A stretch of 64,000 nt of DNA from assembly GCA_051656645.1 (NCBI GenBank), contig JBOGCH010000046.1:62001-126000 (forward strand). Reading direction: 5' to 3'. Under the pieces are notes generated by a model. It ran no database searches. It worked only from the letters and a program-made list of their open reading frames with translations, and was not told the origin of the DNA. The DNA is from JBOGCH01 sp051656645. GTDB lineage: Bacteria > Bacteroidota > Bacteroidia > Bacteroidales > Marinifilaceae. This document shows, piece by piece, positions 53,302 to 62,458 of this stretch (within the stretch, counting starts at the first letter, position 1; the number at the start of each line of letters is the position of its first letter). The translations under genes and the position numbers were made by a program.

Positions 53302-54969
53302 ATGACTGATATTGAAATTGCAAGCAAAGTAGTACTGGAGCCTATTACCCAAATAGCTACTAAGTTAGGAATTGATCCTGAAATCATTGAACAGTACGGA
53401 CGTTACAAAGCAAAATTACCGCTTTCGTTAATCAATCCTGAAAAAATGAAAGGCAAACGCCTTATTCTCGTTTCAGCCATCTCTCCAACGCCTGCGGGTG
53501 AAGGAAAAACTACTGTTTCCATTGGTTTGACAGAAGGACTTAATCGCATTGGGAAACAAACTACCGTTGTACTTCGCGAACCTTCATTGGGTCCGGTATT
53601 CGGTATTAAAGGGGGAGCTACCGGAGGTGGTTACTCGCAAGTTTTACCTATGGAGGATATTAACCTACATTTTACAGGTGACTTCAACGCAGTTGAGAAA
53701 GCACACAATCTTTTATCAGCTTTAATTGATAATGATATACAAAAAACTACCGATTCATTAAACATTGACCCGCGTACAGTTACTTGGAAACGTGTAATGG
53801 ATATGAACGACCGTTCTTTACGTCACATCATTGTTGGTCTAGGTGGTATTAACTCGGGAATTCCTCGCGAAACCGGTTTTGATATCACAGCTGCTTCTGA
53901 AATCATGGCTATTCTGTGTTTAGCAGAAAACTTTGCCGATTTAAAAGAGCGCCTTGGTAACATCTTTGTTGGATACTCTTATGACAAGAAACCTATCTAT
54001 GCACGCGATTTACATGCTCACGGAGCAATGGCCGCTTTAATGAAAGAAGCTATTAAACCTAACTTAGTGCAAACTATTGAAGGTAACCCTGCCATTATTC
54101 ATGGCGGACCGTTTGCTAACATTGCACAAGGAACAAACTCTGTGCTTGCAACAAAAATGGGACTTTCTTTATCGGATTTCGTTGTTACAGAAGCCGGATT
54201 TGGTTTTGACTTAGGAGCTGAGAAATTCCTTGACATTAAATGTGTAAATGCCGGATTATCTCCAAGTGCTGTTGTACTTGTTGCAACTGTACGTGCACTT
54301 AAATACCATGGTGGTGCAGCTTTAGACACGCTTAAGGAAGAGAATCTTGAGGCATTGAAAGCAGGTATTGTTAACCTTGACAAACATGTTGAAAACATGC
54401 ACAAATTCAACATCTGTCCGGTTATTGCAATTAACAAATTTGCTACCGATACGGACGCTGAACTTCAATTCATTAAAGAACACTGTCAACAATTGGGCGT
54501 TGCTGTATCAATCGCTGACGTATGGGGACAAGGTGGTGCCGGTACTATTGAATTAGCAGAAATTACTGCAAATATTGCTGAGCGTTGCGCTGAAGACTTC
54601 AAACCTCTATATGAAAGAGAGTGGAGCATTCAAAAGAAAATTGAAACCATCGCTACTGAGATATATGGTGCAGCAGCTATCGACTACACTTCGCAAGCGA
54701 AAAAGGATCTTAAAAAGATTTCGTCTCTTGGCTTAGACAAATTACCTATTTGTATGGCTAAAACACAAAAATCTTTATCGGATAATCCAAAATTACTAGG
54801 ACGTCCAAAAGATTTCGTTGTAACAGTACGTCAAATTGAAATTGCATCGGGTGCCGGATTTGTAATTCCTATTACGGGCGATATTATGCGTATGCCTGGA
54901 TTACCAAACCATCCAGCCGCAGAGAAAATTGACATTGACAACGACGGTCACATCAGCGGTTTATTCTAA
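53302..54969 (+). CDS. fhs: Formate-tetrahydrofolate ligase
   Basis: 555 residues, standard length. The nucleotide loop TPAGEGKTT is at 63-71. Further family lines: LREPSLGPVFGIKGGATGGGYSQVLPMEDINLHFTGD, GFDITAASEIMAILCLAE, DWGQGG-like VWGQGGAGTIELAE and GAGFVIPITGDIMRMPGLP. It makes 10-formyl-THF from formate and ATP for purine and fMet synthesis, using formate from pyruvate or other sources. Monocistronic, followed by a terminator and an 11-bp-unit element. Confidence 0.97.
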   Translation: MTDIEIASKVVLEPITQIATKLGIDPEIIEQYGRYKAKLPLSLINPEKMKGKRLILVSAISPTPAGEGKTTVSIGLTEGLNRIGKQTTVVLREPSLGPVFGIKGGATGGGYSQVLPMEDINLHFTGDFNAVEKAHNLLSALIDNDIQKTTDSLNIDPRTVTWKRVMDMNDRSLRHIIVGLGGINSGIPRETGFDITAASEIMAILCLAENFADLKERLGNIFVGYSYDKKPIYARDLHAHGAMAALMKEAIKPNLVQTIEGNPAIIHGGPFANIAQGTNSVLATKMGLSLSDFVVTEAGFGFDLGAEKFLDIKCVNAGLSPSAVVLVATVRALKYHGGAALDTLKEENLEALKAGIVNLDKHVENMHKFNICPVIAINKFATDTDAELQFIKEHCQQLGVAVSIADVWGQGGAGTIELAEITANIAERCAEDFKPLYEREWSIQKKIETIATEIYGAAAIDYTSQAKKDLKKISSLGLDKLPICMAKTQKSLSDNPKLLGRPKDFVVTVRQIEIASGAGFVIPITGDIMRMPGLPNHPAAEKIDIDNDGHISGLF

Positions 54970-55020
54970 ACAATATTACCTATTTATCTATCATAAAACA
55001 TAGATAAATATTGTATATAC

Positions 55021-55085
55021 AACACGGAAAGTTGTTTGCAGAAATTACAAAAGTATATTTCAAGCAAAAACTTTCCGTGTTTTTG
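55021..55085 (+). terminator. fhs terminator
   Basis: AACACGGAAAGTT (55021-55033) and AACTTTCCGTGTT (55069-55081) with partial pairing inside (GTTTGC/GCAAA), then TTTTG. Confidence 0.78.
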
Positions 55086-55106
55086 TATGCAAATCAATCA
55101 CCTCAT

Positions 55107-55216
55107 CCAACCACCCGCTCTAGGGTATCTATACCCTATCTATATCCCATGGATATCTCTTTAGGGATATCCATAGGCTATAAATAGAATTATGTGACCG
55201 GGTTGGAAACTAGGCG
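55107..55216. repeat. Inverted-repeat element with 11-bp units (element 3)
   Basis: Between the ends of fhs and the NO reductase gene. Units in 11-bp phase: CTCTAGGGTAT (55118), CTATACCCTAT (55129), CTATATCCCAT (55140). The inner inverted repeat pairs about 55141-55158 with 55163-55182 (CATGGATATC against GGATATCCATAG). Outer CAACC/GGTTG lie near 55108 and 55201. This copy is the most degenerate of the three, and its right arm is less regular. Confidence 0.6.
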
Positions 55217-55252
55217 GCGATAGGAACAGATTAAATAAAGATTCGGAGCTTT

Positions 55253-57565
55253 TTATTTACGTTTATCACCTATTTGTCTAAACCATACTTTCAGACCGGC
55301 AATTAGGAACGGAATAGCGCCAAAAATAATAAACACTAGGTCGCCCGGCATGCGTAACCATCCAATAAGACTCATTCTCTTATCATTACAAAACTCTATT
55401 GAACGTGCATGCCAATATCCGTTTTCAACAACATCATAGAGTTGTGCAAATCCGCCTGGAACTAGGCTCATCACAATCATTAACACTAGGCCTATATTAA
55501 CACCCCAGAAGGATATTTTCACCCATTTCTCAACGCCCGGCCAATGTTCATCCTTACATACTTGTCTCAATACAAATGTACACAAGGCAAGGGATAGCAT
55601 ACCAAATACACCAAACATAGCTGCATGTCCGTGGTTTGGTGTCAGCATTGTTCCTATTTCATAATAGCTCACTATTGGCATATTTATTAAGAAACCAAAT
55701 ATACCCGCACCTACAAAATTCCAAAAACCTACTGCCATTAAGAAACGAAGTGTCCACTTGAACTTGGTGATGGACGATTCTTGCATCGGATTGTTTGAAG
55801 TTTTCATAAATGAATACCCTTCCAAACATAGAATTACCAAAGGGACAACCTCCAGTGCGGAGAAACATGCGGACAGCGCAGTATTGAATTGCGTTTGGCC
55901 TGAGAAATACCAGTGGTGTCCGGTTCCAATAATTCCTCCCATAAGAATTAATATGGCATCAAGATAAATAATGCGTAATCCTATCTTTCTGTTTATTAAC
56001 CCTAACTCTATAAAGATGAGAGCCACCATAGTTGTCGCAAAAAGCTCAAAGAAACCTTCAACCCAAAGGTGTATAATCCAAAAACGCCATGTATCGACTA
56101 CTGTATAGTGCGTTTCGCTCCCATAGAATAACGCCGGAAGATAGAACAATGGTATTGCAAATGCAGCTACCAGAAACATTATGGTAATACGTCGGGTTGA
56201 TTCTCTTTTTAAAGCAGGACGCGTGGAACGTACTATTAATGCAAACCAGCTTAATAGACCAACTATTAATAGTATTTGCCATAATCGGCCCAATTCAAGA
56301 TATTCCCATCCTTGACTTCCTAACCAAAACGTAGCATCTTGCCACCAACCGGATAAACCTGCCCATTCGGACAATAAACTACCAAATATTACTAATGCAA
56401 ATGCCGCAAATAATAAATTAGTTAATATTTTTTGTCCTTTATATTCTTGACCACCAAGAATGCGAGCTAAATACAATCCGCCAGCCACGAAACCGGTAGC
56501 AATCCAGAAAATTGCTAATTGCAAGTGCCAGGTTCTCAATAAGGAACTTGGGAAAAGGATACTTAGATCAAAACCATAGAAATTTCCAGGATCAGCTCTA
56601 TAGTGCGCTACTCCCCCTCCAACAAGTGTTTGTGCAAGAAATAGTATCCCAACCACACACACAAATTTCACTAATGCAGACTCTGTAGGTGTTGCCTGTC
56701 CCGTAAAAACATAGGAAGGAAGTGGGGTCCCGTCATTACTATGCCATTCCCATTGTTTATGTTTTCCTAACACAAAGAGAATTAAGCCTATAGCAGCTAA
56801 AAGGAATATGATACTCGCAACACTCCACCCCATTAAACTTGGAGGGGCTATATTACCAACTAATGGATCATACGGAAAGTTGTTTGTATAGGAATAGTCT
56901 TCTCCTGGTCTATTGGCCACTGAGGCCCATGCTGCCCATGCAAAAAAAGCAGTTAATTGAAATAGCTCATCGTTATTAGCTATTAAGTCGGCTTTTAGTC
57001 CACCATTATTTTTTGGGTTACTGAAATATGCTCGCCATTGCTCAATCTCAGTTTTAAAATGGTTAGTTTCATACTCAGTAAATTGCAAGGTTTGTCTTTC
57101 AGAGTCATATCTATTTTCTTTAAGAATAGATGGTAGTATTCCGTCAATACTTAACTGCTCATAAGGCAATACATCACTGTAGGACATTTCATAAATATCA
57201 ATTGTAATTGCCTCTTGAATAGTCTCGCCCAAACGGTGTAAGTATAGAGCTGGAAAATCCGGACCTAGGTAGGCTCCATGTCCCCACACAGTACCATTGT
57301 CCATCAAACCATACTTTAGGAACACTGTCTGACCACCTTTTATATCATTCCCTGTAAAAAGCACATTGCCATTATTATCTATTATTTCTTCAGGGATTGG
57401 CGGCTTATCATCATAAGCCTTAGTTGTTATTGCTATAAGGAATGCAAAACCATATAGCATAACAAAGGCTATTGCGAATATCCACCATCGAGATAAACGA
57501 AATGAGCCTTTCTCATTATCCGCATTTAGGAGCGGACGCAGATTGGAGTCTGTTTCTTGATTCAT
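55253..57565 (-). CDS. norZ: Quinol-dependent nitric oxide reductase (qNOR)
   Basis: 770 residues, normal for single-chain qNOR. An N-terminal periplasmic domain (GQTVFLKYGLMDNGTVWGHGAYLGPDFPALYLHRLG) stands in for the cytochrome c subunit, followed by about 12 membrane helices of the NorB haem-copper type. Haem and FeB ligands lie in RTWHLQLAIFWIATG, HLWVEGFFELFATT, GTGHHWYFSGQ and NHGHAAMFGVFGM. It reduces 2 NO to N2O with quinol electrons. In a gut- or tissue-type anaerobe with no other denitrification genes nearby, NO detoxification is the likely job. It diverges from the lut-cyd operon. Confidence 0.95.
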   Translation of the reverse strand: MNQETDSNLRPLLNADNEKGSFRLSRWWIFAIAFVMLYGFAFLIAITTKAYDDKPPIPEEIIDNNGNVLFTGNDIKGGQTVFLKYGLMDNGTVWGHGAYLGPDFPALYLHRLGETIQEAITIDIYEMSYSDVLPYEQLSIDGILPSILKENRYDSERQTLQFTEYETNHFKTEIEQWRAYFSNPKNNGGLKADLIANNDELFQLTAFFAWAAWASVANRPGEDYSYTNNFPYDPLVGNIAPPSLMGWSVASIIFLLAAIGLILFVLGKHKQWEWHSNDGTPLPSYVFTGQATPTESALVKFVCVVGILFLAQTLVGGGVAHYRADPGNFYGFDLSILFPSSLLRTWHLQLAIFWIATGFVAGGLYLARILGGQEYKGQKILTNLLFAAFALVIFGSLLSEWAGLSGWWQDATFWLGSQGWEYLELGRLWQILLIVGLLSWFALIVRSTRPALKRESTRRITIMFLVAAFAIPLFYLPALFYGSETHYTVVDTWRFWIIHLWVEGFFELFATTMVALIFIELGLINRKIGLRIIYLDAILILMGGIIGTGHHWYFSGQTQFNTALSACFSALEVVPLVILCLEGYSFMKTSNNPMQESSITKFKWTLRFLMAVGFWNFVGAGIFGFLINMPIVSYYEIGTMLTPNHGHAAMFGVFGMLSLALCTFVLRQVCKDEHWPGVEKWVKISFWGVNIGLVLMIVMSLVPGGFAQLYDVVENGYWHARSIEFCNDKRMSLIGWLRMPGDLVFIIFGAIPFLIAGLKVWFRQIGDKRK

Positions 57566-57889
57566 GTGTTATATTTATTAGTAAATAATTAATTTACAGA
57601 GGTTTCGTTACATCACGTTTAAGACGTTGATATTATTATTTTATAAAATAATGACAGATATACGTTATTAGAAGATTATTGTTTATTTATACATAGGTTA
57701 TAAATATTAAGTATTACCACCTCTGAAACACATTCAAGAATAAGAAACAACAAACAAAATACAACATGTGTGACAATATTACGTAATTAGATAACATGAC
57801 TTAAAATCTATTAATTCTATAAATATTAAACACGCGTTATAGTGAGACGGTGTATGTTCATTATAACCATTAAACCATATAACACACAT
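57566..57889. promoter_or_regulatory. Divergent control region between norZ and lutABC-cydAB
   Basis: 324 bp, AT-rich. An 18-base perfect palindrome (57635-57652, ATTATTTTA plus its complement) lies 70 bases before norZ and could be an operator. TGTGTGACA near 57769 is another candidate. I find no exact TAnnTTTG box for either direction and cannot name the regulator. Confidence 0.4.
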
Positions 57890-58630
57890 ATGAAAGTTGC
57901 ATATTTTGTTCCTTGTTATATCGATGCGTTAGCACCAAATGCGGCAAAGTCCACATACAAGTTGCTTCAGCGTTTTGATTTAGACTTACATTTTGTTGAA
58001 AAAGCGGCATGCTGTGCATTGCCATTGACAGATATGGGATATAAGGAGAAGGCTTGTTCTATCGAGAAGAATTTATATCCATTATTTGAAGGATTTGATG
58101 CTGTTGTGATTCCATCGGGGATATGTACGGAACAAATCCGAGACCACTTTGACTCGGTGGAACAAACACCTGAAGTCCGGGCGTTTAGAAGTAAGGTGTA
58201 TGACATTGTTGAGTTTCTACACGATGTGCTAAAGGTTAAAAGTTTGCCTTGGGCACATTTTCCTCATAAAGTGGCATTACACAATGGTTGTCACTCATTG
58301 CGCTATTTAAATCATGCACGCCCTACAGAGTTAATGATCCCCGATTATAGTAAAACAGAGGCACTGCTTAAACTAGTTGACGGGATTGAGGTTGCATACG
58401 CAACCAGAAGAGATGAGTGTTGTGGATTTGGCGGGACGTTCTCCGTATGGGATAAGAGTTGTTCCGGGCAAATGGGTATTGATAAAGTTAGGGATTATGA
58501 ACGCAATGGTATTCAACATGTCACATCTGCAGATTTCTCTTGTATGCTTCATCAACAAACTATTGCCGAGAAGGAAGGCATAAACGTGAAGATGTACTAT
58601 ATATCGGAGATATTAAATGGCGACGCGTAG
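57890..58630 (+). CDS. lutA: Lactate utilization protein LutA (CCG-domain subunit)
   Basis: 246 residues from ATG 57890 (MKVAYFVPCYIDALAP); a longer frame to 57842 is less likely. Two cysteine-rich CCG domains are visible: VEKAACCALPL and CHSLRYLNHARP...RRDECCGFGGTFSV. LutA is the YkgE-type subunit of the iron-sulfur complex LutABC that oxidises L-lactate to pyruvate. First gene of a six-gene run that continues through cydAB. Confidence 0.93.
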   Translation: MKVAYFVPCYIDALAPNAAKSTYKLLQRFDLDLHFVEKAACCALPLTDMGYKEKACSIEKNLYPLFEGFDAVVIPSGICTEQIRDHFDSVEQTPEVRAFRSKVYDIVEFLHDVLKVKSLPWAHFPHKVALHNGCHSLRYLNHARPTELMIPDYSKTEALLKLVDGIEVAYATRRDECCGFGGTFSVWDKSCSGQMGIDKVRDYERNGIQHVTSADFSCMLHQQTIAEKEGINVKMYYISEILNGDA

Positions 58631-58651
58631 TATTAAACAGATAAAGAAACT

Positions 58652-60040
58652 ATGAAACAGATAAATCAACAAAAAAATGGCGCGAAATTCTTAGCCGACA
58701 CCGCTCATTGGGAAAGTCATGATAAATGTTTATGGGCAGCGCGTATGAGACGTGACCAAGTGGCCGCTAATATCCCCGAATGGGAAGAAATGAGAAACTT
58801 GGCTTCAGAGATTAAATGTCACACTCTCTCAAACTTAGACTATTATTTAGAGATGTTTGAGAAAAATGCGCAAGCCAATGGTATCCATGTACATTGGGCT
58901 AAAGATGCTCAGGAACACAATGAAATTGTATATGAGATATTTAAATCGCATAATGTAAAAGTAGTTACTAAAGGAAAGTCCATGCTTATGGATGAATGTG
59001 GCATGCGAGAATACATGGGCGAAAGAGGCATTGAGATATTTGAAGCCGATTTGGGTGAACGTATTCAGCAACTTTGTGGCGAACGTGCTTCTCACATTGT
59101 TATGCCGGCCATACACAAGCTTCGAGGCGATGTTGCATCGCTTTTCGCTGAAAAAATGGGAAGCGATCCAAACAATGACGATCCACACTACTTAAATAGC
59201 GTAATGCGTAAGGATATGCGTAAAAACTATATTAAAGTGGATGCAGGTATGAGTGGCGCGAACTTAGCCATTGCGGAAACAGGCGGGATTGTTGTTTGTA
59301 CTAACGAAGGGAATGCCGATATTAGTGCCAATGTACCCCCACTATATGTGGCAAGTGTTGGTATTGAGAAACTGATACCTCGAGCTAGCGATGTTCCTTT
59401 ATTTGTACGTATGTTATCTCGTTCGGCTCTCGGCTTTCATGTCACCCAATATACATCGCATTACCATGGACCGCGAGAAGGGCAAGAAATGCATATTGTT
59501 ATTGTGGATAACGGACGCTCTGAGCGCTTGGCAACACCTGAATATTGGGAAGTACTTAAATGTATTCGCTGCTCTGCTTGTTTAAATACCTGTCCTGTAT
59601 TTCGCCGCACCGGCGGTTTAAGTTACGATGCTCCGTACATGGGACCTATAGGAATTGTACTTGAACCAAGTTATGATTTACATTTATATGCACAGCTACC
59701 CTATTCATGTACACATTGTGGCTCCTGCGGTGCCATATGTCCGGTAAAAGTTCCACTACCACAGTTAATATTCCGTTGGCGAAACATCTTGGTTGAGAAG
59801 AAAGAGGATTTACTGTCACATCGATTAGAAGAGAGTGTTAGTGCTAAAATTTTAGAGAATGAATACCGCTTAGATAAGGCAGAGAAATTTGCTCTATCGG
59901 CGTTAAGACATTTGCCAAAAGGGATTCTAAACTCTGGTTTAAACCCATGGGCTGAGAAACATGAAAATCCGGAAGCACCGCAAGAAACTTTCAGACAATA
60001 CTATCAAAGAGAAATTAAGAATACACCACCAAAACAATAA
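58652..60040 (+). CDS. lutB: Lactate utilization iron-sulfur protein LutB
   Basis: 462 residues. DUF162-type body (KSMLMDECGMREYMGERGIEIFEADLGERIQQL, GANLAIAETGGIVVCTNEGNADIS) and a two-cluster ferredoxin part: CIRCSACLNTCPVFRRTGG starting at Cys304 and CTHCGSCGAICPVKVP starting at Cys353. It is the electron-carrying subunit. 21 bases after lutA and 4 bases before lutC. Confidence 0.95.
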   Translation: MKQINQQKNGAKFLADTAHWESHDKCLWAARMRRDQVAANIPEWEEMRNLASEIKCHTLSNLDYYLEMFEKNAQANGIHVHWAKDAQEHNEIVYEIFKSHNVKVVTKGKSMLMDECGMREYMGERGIEIFEADLGERIQQLCGERASHIVMPAIHKLRGDVASLFAEKMGSDPNNDDPHYLNSVMRKDMRKNYIKVDAGMSGANLAIAETGGIVVCTNEGNADISANVPPLYVASVGIEKLIPRASDVPLFVRMLSRSALGFHVTQYTSHYHGPREGQEMHIVIVDNGRSERLATPEYWEVLKCIRCSACLNTCPVFRRTGGLSYDAPYMGPIGIVLEPSYDLHLYAQLPYSCTHCGSCGAICPVKVPLPQLIFRWRNILVEKKEDLLSHRLEESVSAKILENEYRLDKAEKFALSALRHLPKGILNSGLNPWAEKHENPEAPQETFRQYYQREIKNTPPKQ

Positions 60041-60044
60041 TGTC

Positions 60045-60635
60045 ATGAGCAATTCCAATGAAAGTTCGCGAGATATTATCTTGCAACGTATTAAGGCAGG
60101 AAAGCCACAATCTACGCCCCTACCCGATGTACCCATTTATACATATCCGGGCGATAAAGTAGATGAATTTACAAAACATGTACAGGCTTTTGACGGAAAA
60201 GTTATTCCATTTAACTCTAAACAAGAAGCTATTGAGTATTTAAATACAAATCTTGATAAAGGGAAAAAGATATTCTCATCGGTAAATGAATACCAAGGTA
60301 ATATTCAGCTCACTGATTTTAAAACACCTCATGATGCGAACATTATTGATATTTGCGTATCATCCGGTGTACTAGGCGTAGCGGAGACTGGCTCCATTTG
60401 GGTTACAAACAACACATTTAAGCTTGCTGCGACGGCATTGTTTTCAACCGATTTATTCTTGTTTCTAGATAAATCTACCCTAGTGAGTGGTTTGCATGAA
60501 GCGTATCAGAAAAATGACTTGCGGAGCACCCAATACGGATCGTTTTACACGGGACCATCGGCAACAGCCGATATCGAAGCCGTTCACATTACGGGTGCGC
60601 AAGGGGAAATTAGTTTAACTGTACTTTTATACTAA
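60045..60635 (+). CDS. lutC: Lactate utilization protein LutC
   Basis: 196 residues from ATG 60045, 4 bases after the lutB stop; the frame is open further upstream inside lutB but that start is not used. LUD domain: IIDICVSSGVLGVAETGSIWVTNNTFKLAATAL and FYTGPSATADIEAVHITGAQGE, the family's GPSxTADIExxxVxGxHGP-type end. Third LutABC subunit. The next gene follows after 17 bases. Confidence 0.93.
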   Translation: MSNSNESSRDIILQRIKAGKPQSTPLPDVPIYTYPGDKVDEFTKHVQAFDGKVIPFNSKQEAIEYLNTNLDKGKKIFSSVNEYQGNIQLTDFKTPHDANIIDICVSSGVLGVAETGSIWVTNNTFKLAATALFSTDLFLFLDKSTLVSGLHEAYQKNDLRSTQYGSFYTGPSATADIEAVHITGAQGEISLTVLLY

Positions 60636-60652
60636 ACCTTTACATTCTGAGT

Positions 60653-60868
60653 ATGATTTTGAATAAGGTATGGAATTTTTATCGCGACGGTTTCAGGGAA
60701 ATGGATGTAGGTCGCAAACTATGGTTGATTATTGTGATAAAGCTATTTATCATGTTCGCCATACTAAAAGTATTTTTCTTCCAAGGTGCCCTATCACATT
60801 TAGATACGGTGGATGCAAAGGGAGAACATATCAGACAACAACTTATTGATAGAGGTAAACTTAAATAA
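60653..60868 (+). CDS. DUF4492 small membrane protein
   Basis: 71 residues with one transmembrane helix (KLWLIIVIKLFIMFAILKVFFF) after VWNFYRDGFREMDVGRKLW. DUF4492 proteins are found just upstream of cydA in Bacteroidetes and are probably a small subunit or assembly aid of cytochrome bd. Six bases upstream of the cydA ATG. Confidence 0.9.
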   Translation: MILNKVWNFYRDGFREMDVGRKLWLIIVIKLFIMFAILKVFFFQGALSHLDTVDAKGEHIRQQLIDRGKLK

Positions 60869-60874
60869 TTGATT

Positions 60875-62434
60875 ATGGATACATCATTTAGCGAAGTTCT
60901 TGACGTTGTTAATTGGTCAAGGGCACAATTTGCAATGACTGCGATATATCACTGGCTATTTATTCCGTTAACGCTAGGATTAGGTATTATTTGCGGTATA
61001 ATGGAAAGTATATATGTAAAAACGGGAGATGAGCAATGGAAAAAAATTACTAAATTCTGGATGCGCTTATTTGGCGTTAACTTTGCAATTGGAGTTGCCA
61101 CAGGTATTATTCTGGAATTTGAGTTTGGAACAAACTGGGCAAATTACTCTTATTTTGTCGGCGATATCTTCGGTGCGCCATTAGCCATTGAAGGGATGAT
61201 GGCCTTTTTCCTTGAAACTACTTTCCTAGCTGTCATGTTTTTTGGTTGGGACAGAGTTTCCAAACGATTTCATCTCGTCTCTACTTGGTTGGTGGCTGTA
61301 GGCGCTAACTTATCTGCACTATGGATCTTAATTGCCAATGCATGGATGCAATATCCTACCGGAATGGCATTTAATATTGAGACTGCACGTTCGGAAATGA
61401 TATCTTTCTGGGATGTATTTGCATCACCGGTTGCTATGACAAAGTTTCCACATACAGTACTTTCCGGTTTTGTTATCGGTTCCGTTTTTGTTGTTGGTGT
61501 TAGTGCTTGGTTCTTGTTACAAAACAGAGAACGAGTTTTAGCTTTACGAAGTATTAAGGTGGCCTCTATATTTGGTATTTTTGCTACCATTGGTGTCGCT
61601 TACACTGGAGATGCCTCGGGTGTTGTGATTGCCGAAGTACAACCTATGAAACTTGCCTCTATGGAAGGTTTATATAACGGACAAACAGGCGCTGGCTTAA
61701 GTTTATTTGCTATTATTGACGAGAAAGAGGAATGCAAAAAGTTTAATATTGAAATTCCTCATATGCTTTCGGTTTTGTCTAAACGCAAGTTTGACGCTTA
61801 TGTACCGGGTATTAAAGACCTTGTAAATGGTAACGAAGCTCATGGTTTAATGCCGGCAGCCGAAAAGATGAAAAGAGGACGCGATGCCATAATTTCTCTT
61901 GAACAATATCAAACGGCACGTAAAAACGGCGATACTCTTGTTATGACCACGTTAGCCGAAAAGTTCAACCCTGCTACAGCAAGCGGACAATCCTATTTGG
62001 ATCAGTATTTTAAATACTTTGGCTACGGGTATTTAAATTCACCGCAAGATATTATTCCAAGCGTAGCATTTCTGTTCTATAGTTTCCGCGTAATGGTGGG
62101 ATTTGGAATGCTGCTTATTTTACTTTTCATTCTTATTCTATTTTTCAGACGTAAAGACCGTATTGTTAATATGCGCTGGTTCTTGTGGTGCATGATGTTT
62201 TCAATACCAATTGGCTATTTGGCAACAGTTGCCGGATGGTGTTGCGCGGAGTTTGGACGCCAACCATGGACAATAGAAGGTTTACTCCCAACAATGGCAT
62301 CCGTAACAAGTAATTCAACGTCAGATGTTAAAGTTACTTTCTTCATTTTTGTAGTACTGTTTACCGGATTGTTAATTGCCGAATTAGCCATTATGTTTAA
62401 GCAAATCCGTTTGGGAAGTGAAAACATAAAATAG
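60875..62434 (+). CDS. cydA: Cytochrome bd ubiquinol oxidase subunit I
   Basis: 519 residues from ATG 60875 (a TTG two codons earlier is unlikely). Haem ligands: His26 in IYHWLFIPLTLGLG, the Glu in LEFEFGTNW, His in FPHTVLSGFVIG and Met in VGFGMLL. The Q-loop begins at GDASGVVIAEVQPMKLASMEGLY. It oxidises quinol and reduces O2 to water with high affinity. Part of the lutABC-DUF4492-cydAB run; no promoter or terminator seen between lutC and cydA. Confidence 0.97.
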   Translation: MDTSFSEVLDVVNWSRAQFAMTAIYHWLFIPLTLGLGIICGIMESIYVKTGDEQWKKITKFWMRLFGVNFAIGVATGIILEFEFGTNWANYSYFVGDIFGAPLAIEGMMAFFLETTFLAVMFFGWDRVSKRFHLVSTWLVAVGANLSALWILIANAWMQYPTGMAFNIETARSEMISFWDVFASPVAMTKFPHTVLSGFVIGSVFVVGVSAWFLLQNRERVLALRSIKVASIFGIFATIGVAYTGDASGVVIAEVQPMKLASMEGLYNGQTGAGLSLFAIIDEKEECKKFNIEIPHMLSVLSKRKFDAYVPGIKDLVNGNEAHGLMPAAEKMKRGRDAIISLEQYQTARKNGDTLVMTTLAEKFNPATASGQSYLDQYFKYFGYGYLNSPQDIIPSVAFLFYSFRVMVGFGMLLILLFILILFFRRKDRIVNMRWFLWCMMFSIPIGYLATVAGWCCAEFGRQPWTIEGLLPTMASVTSNSTSDVKVTFFIFVVLFTGLLIAELAIMFKQIRLGSENIK

Positions 62435-62458
62435 TGGAACCTATAAAACATTAAAGTT

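Noticed and set aside
59961..60044. lutC start inside lutB
   Set aside because: The overlap of about 80 bases is not needed; ATG 60045 directly follows the lutB stop and starts the LUD protein normally.
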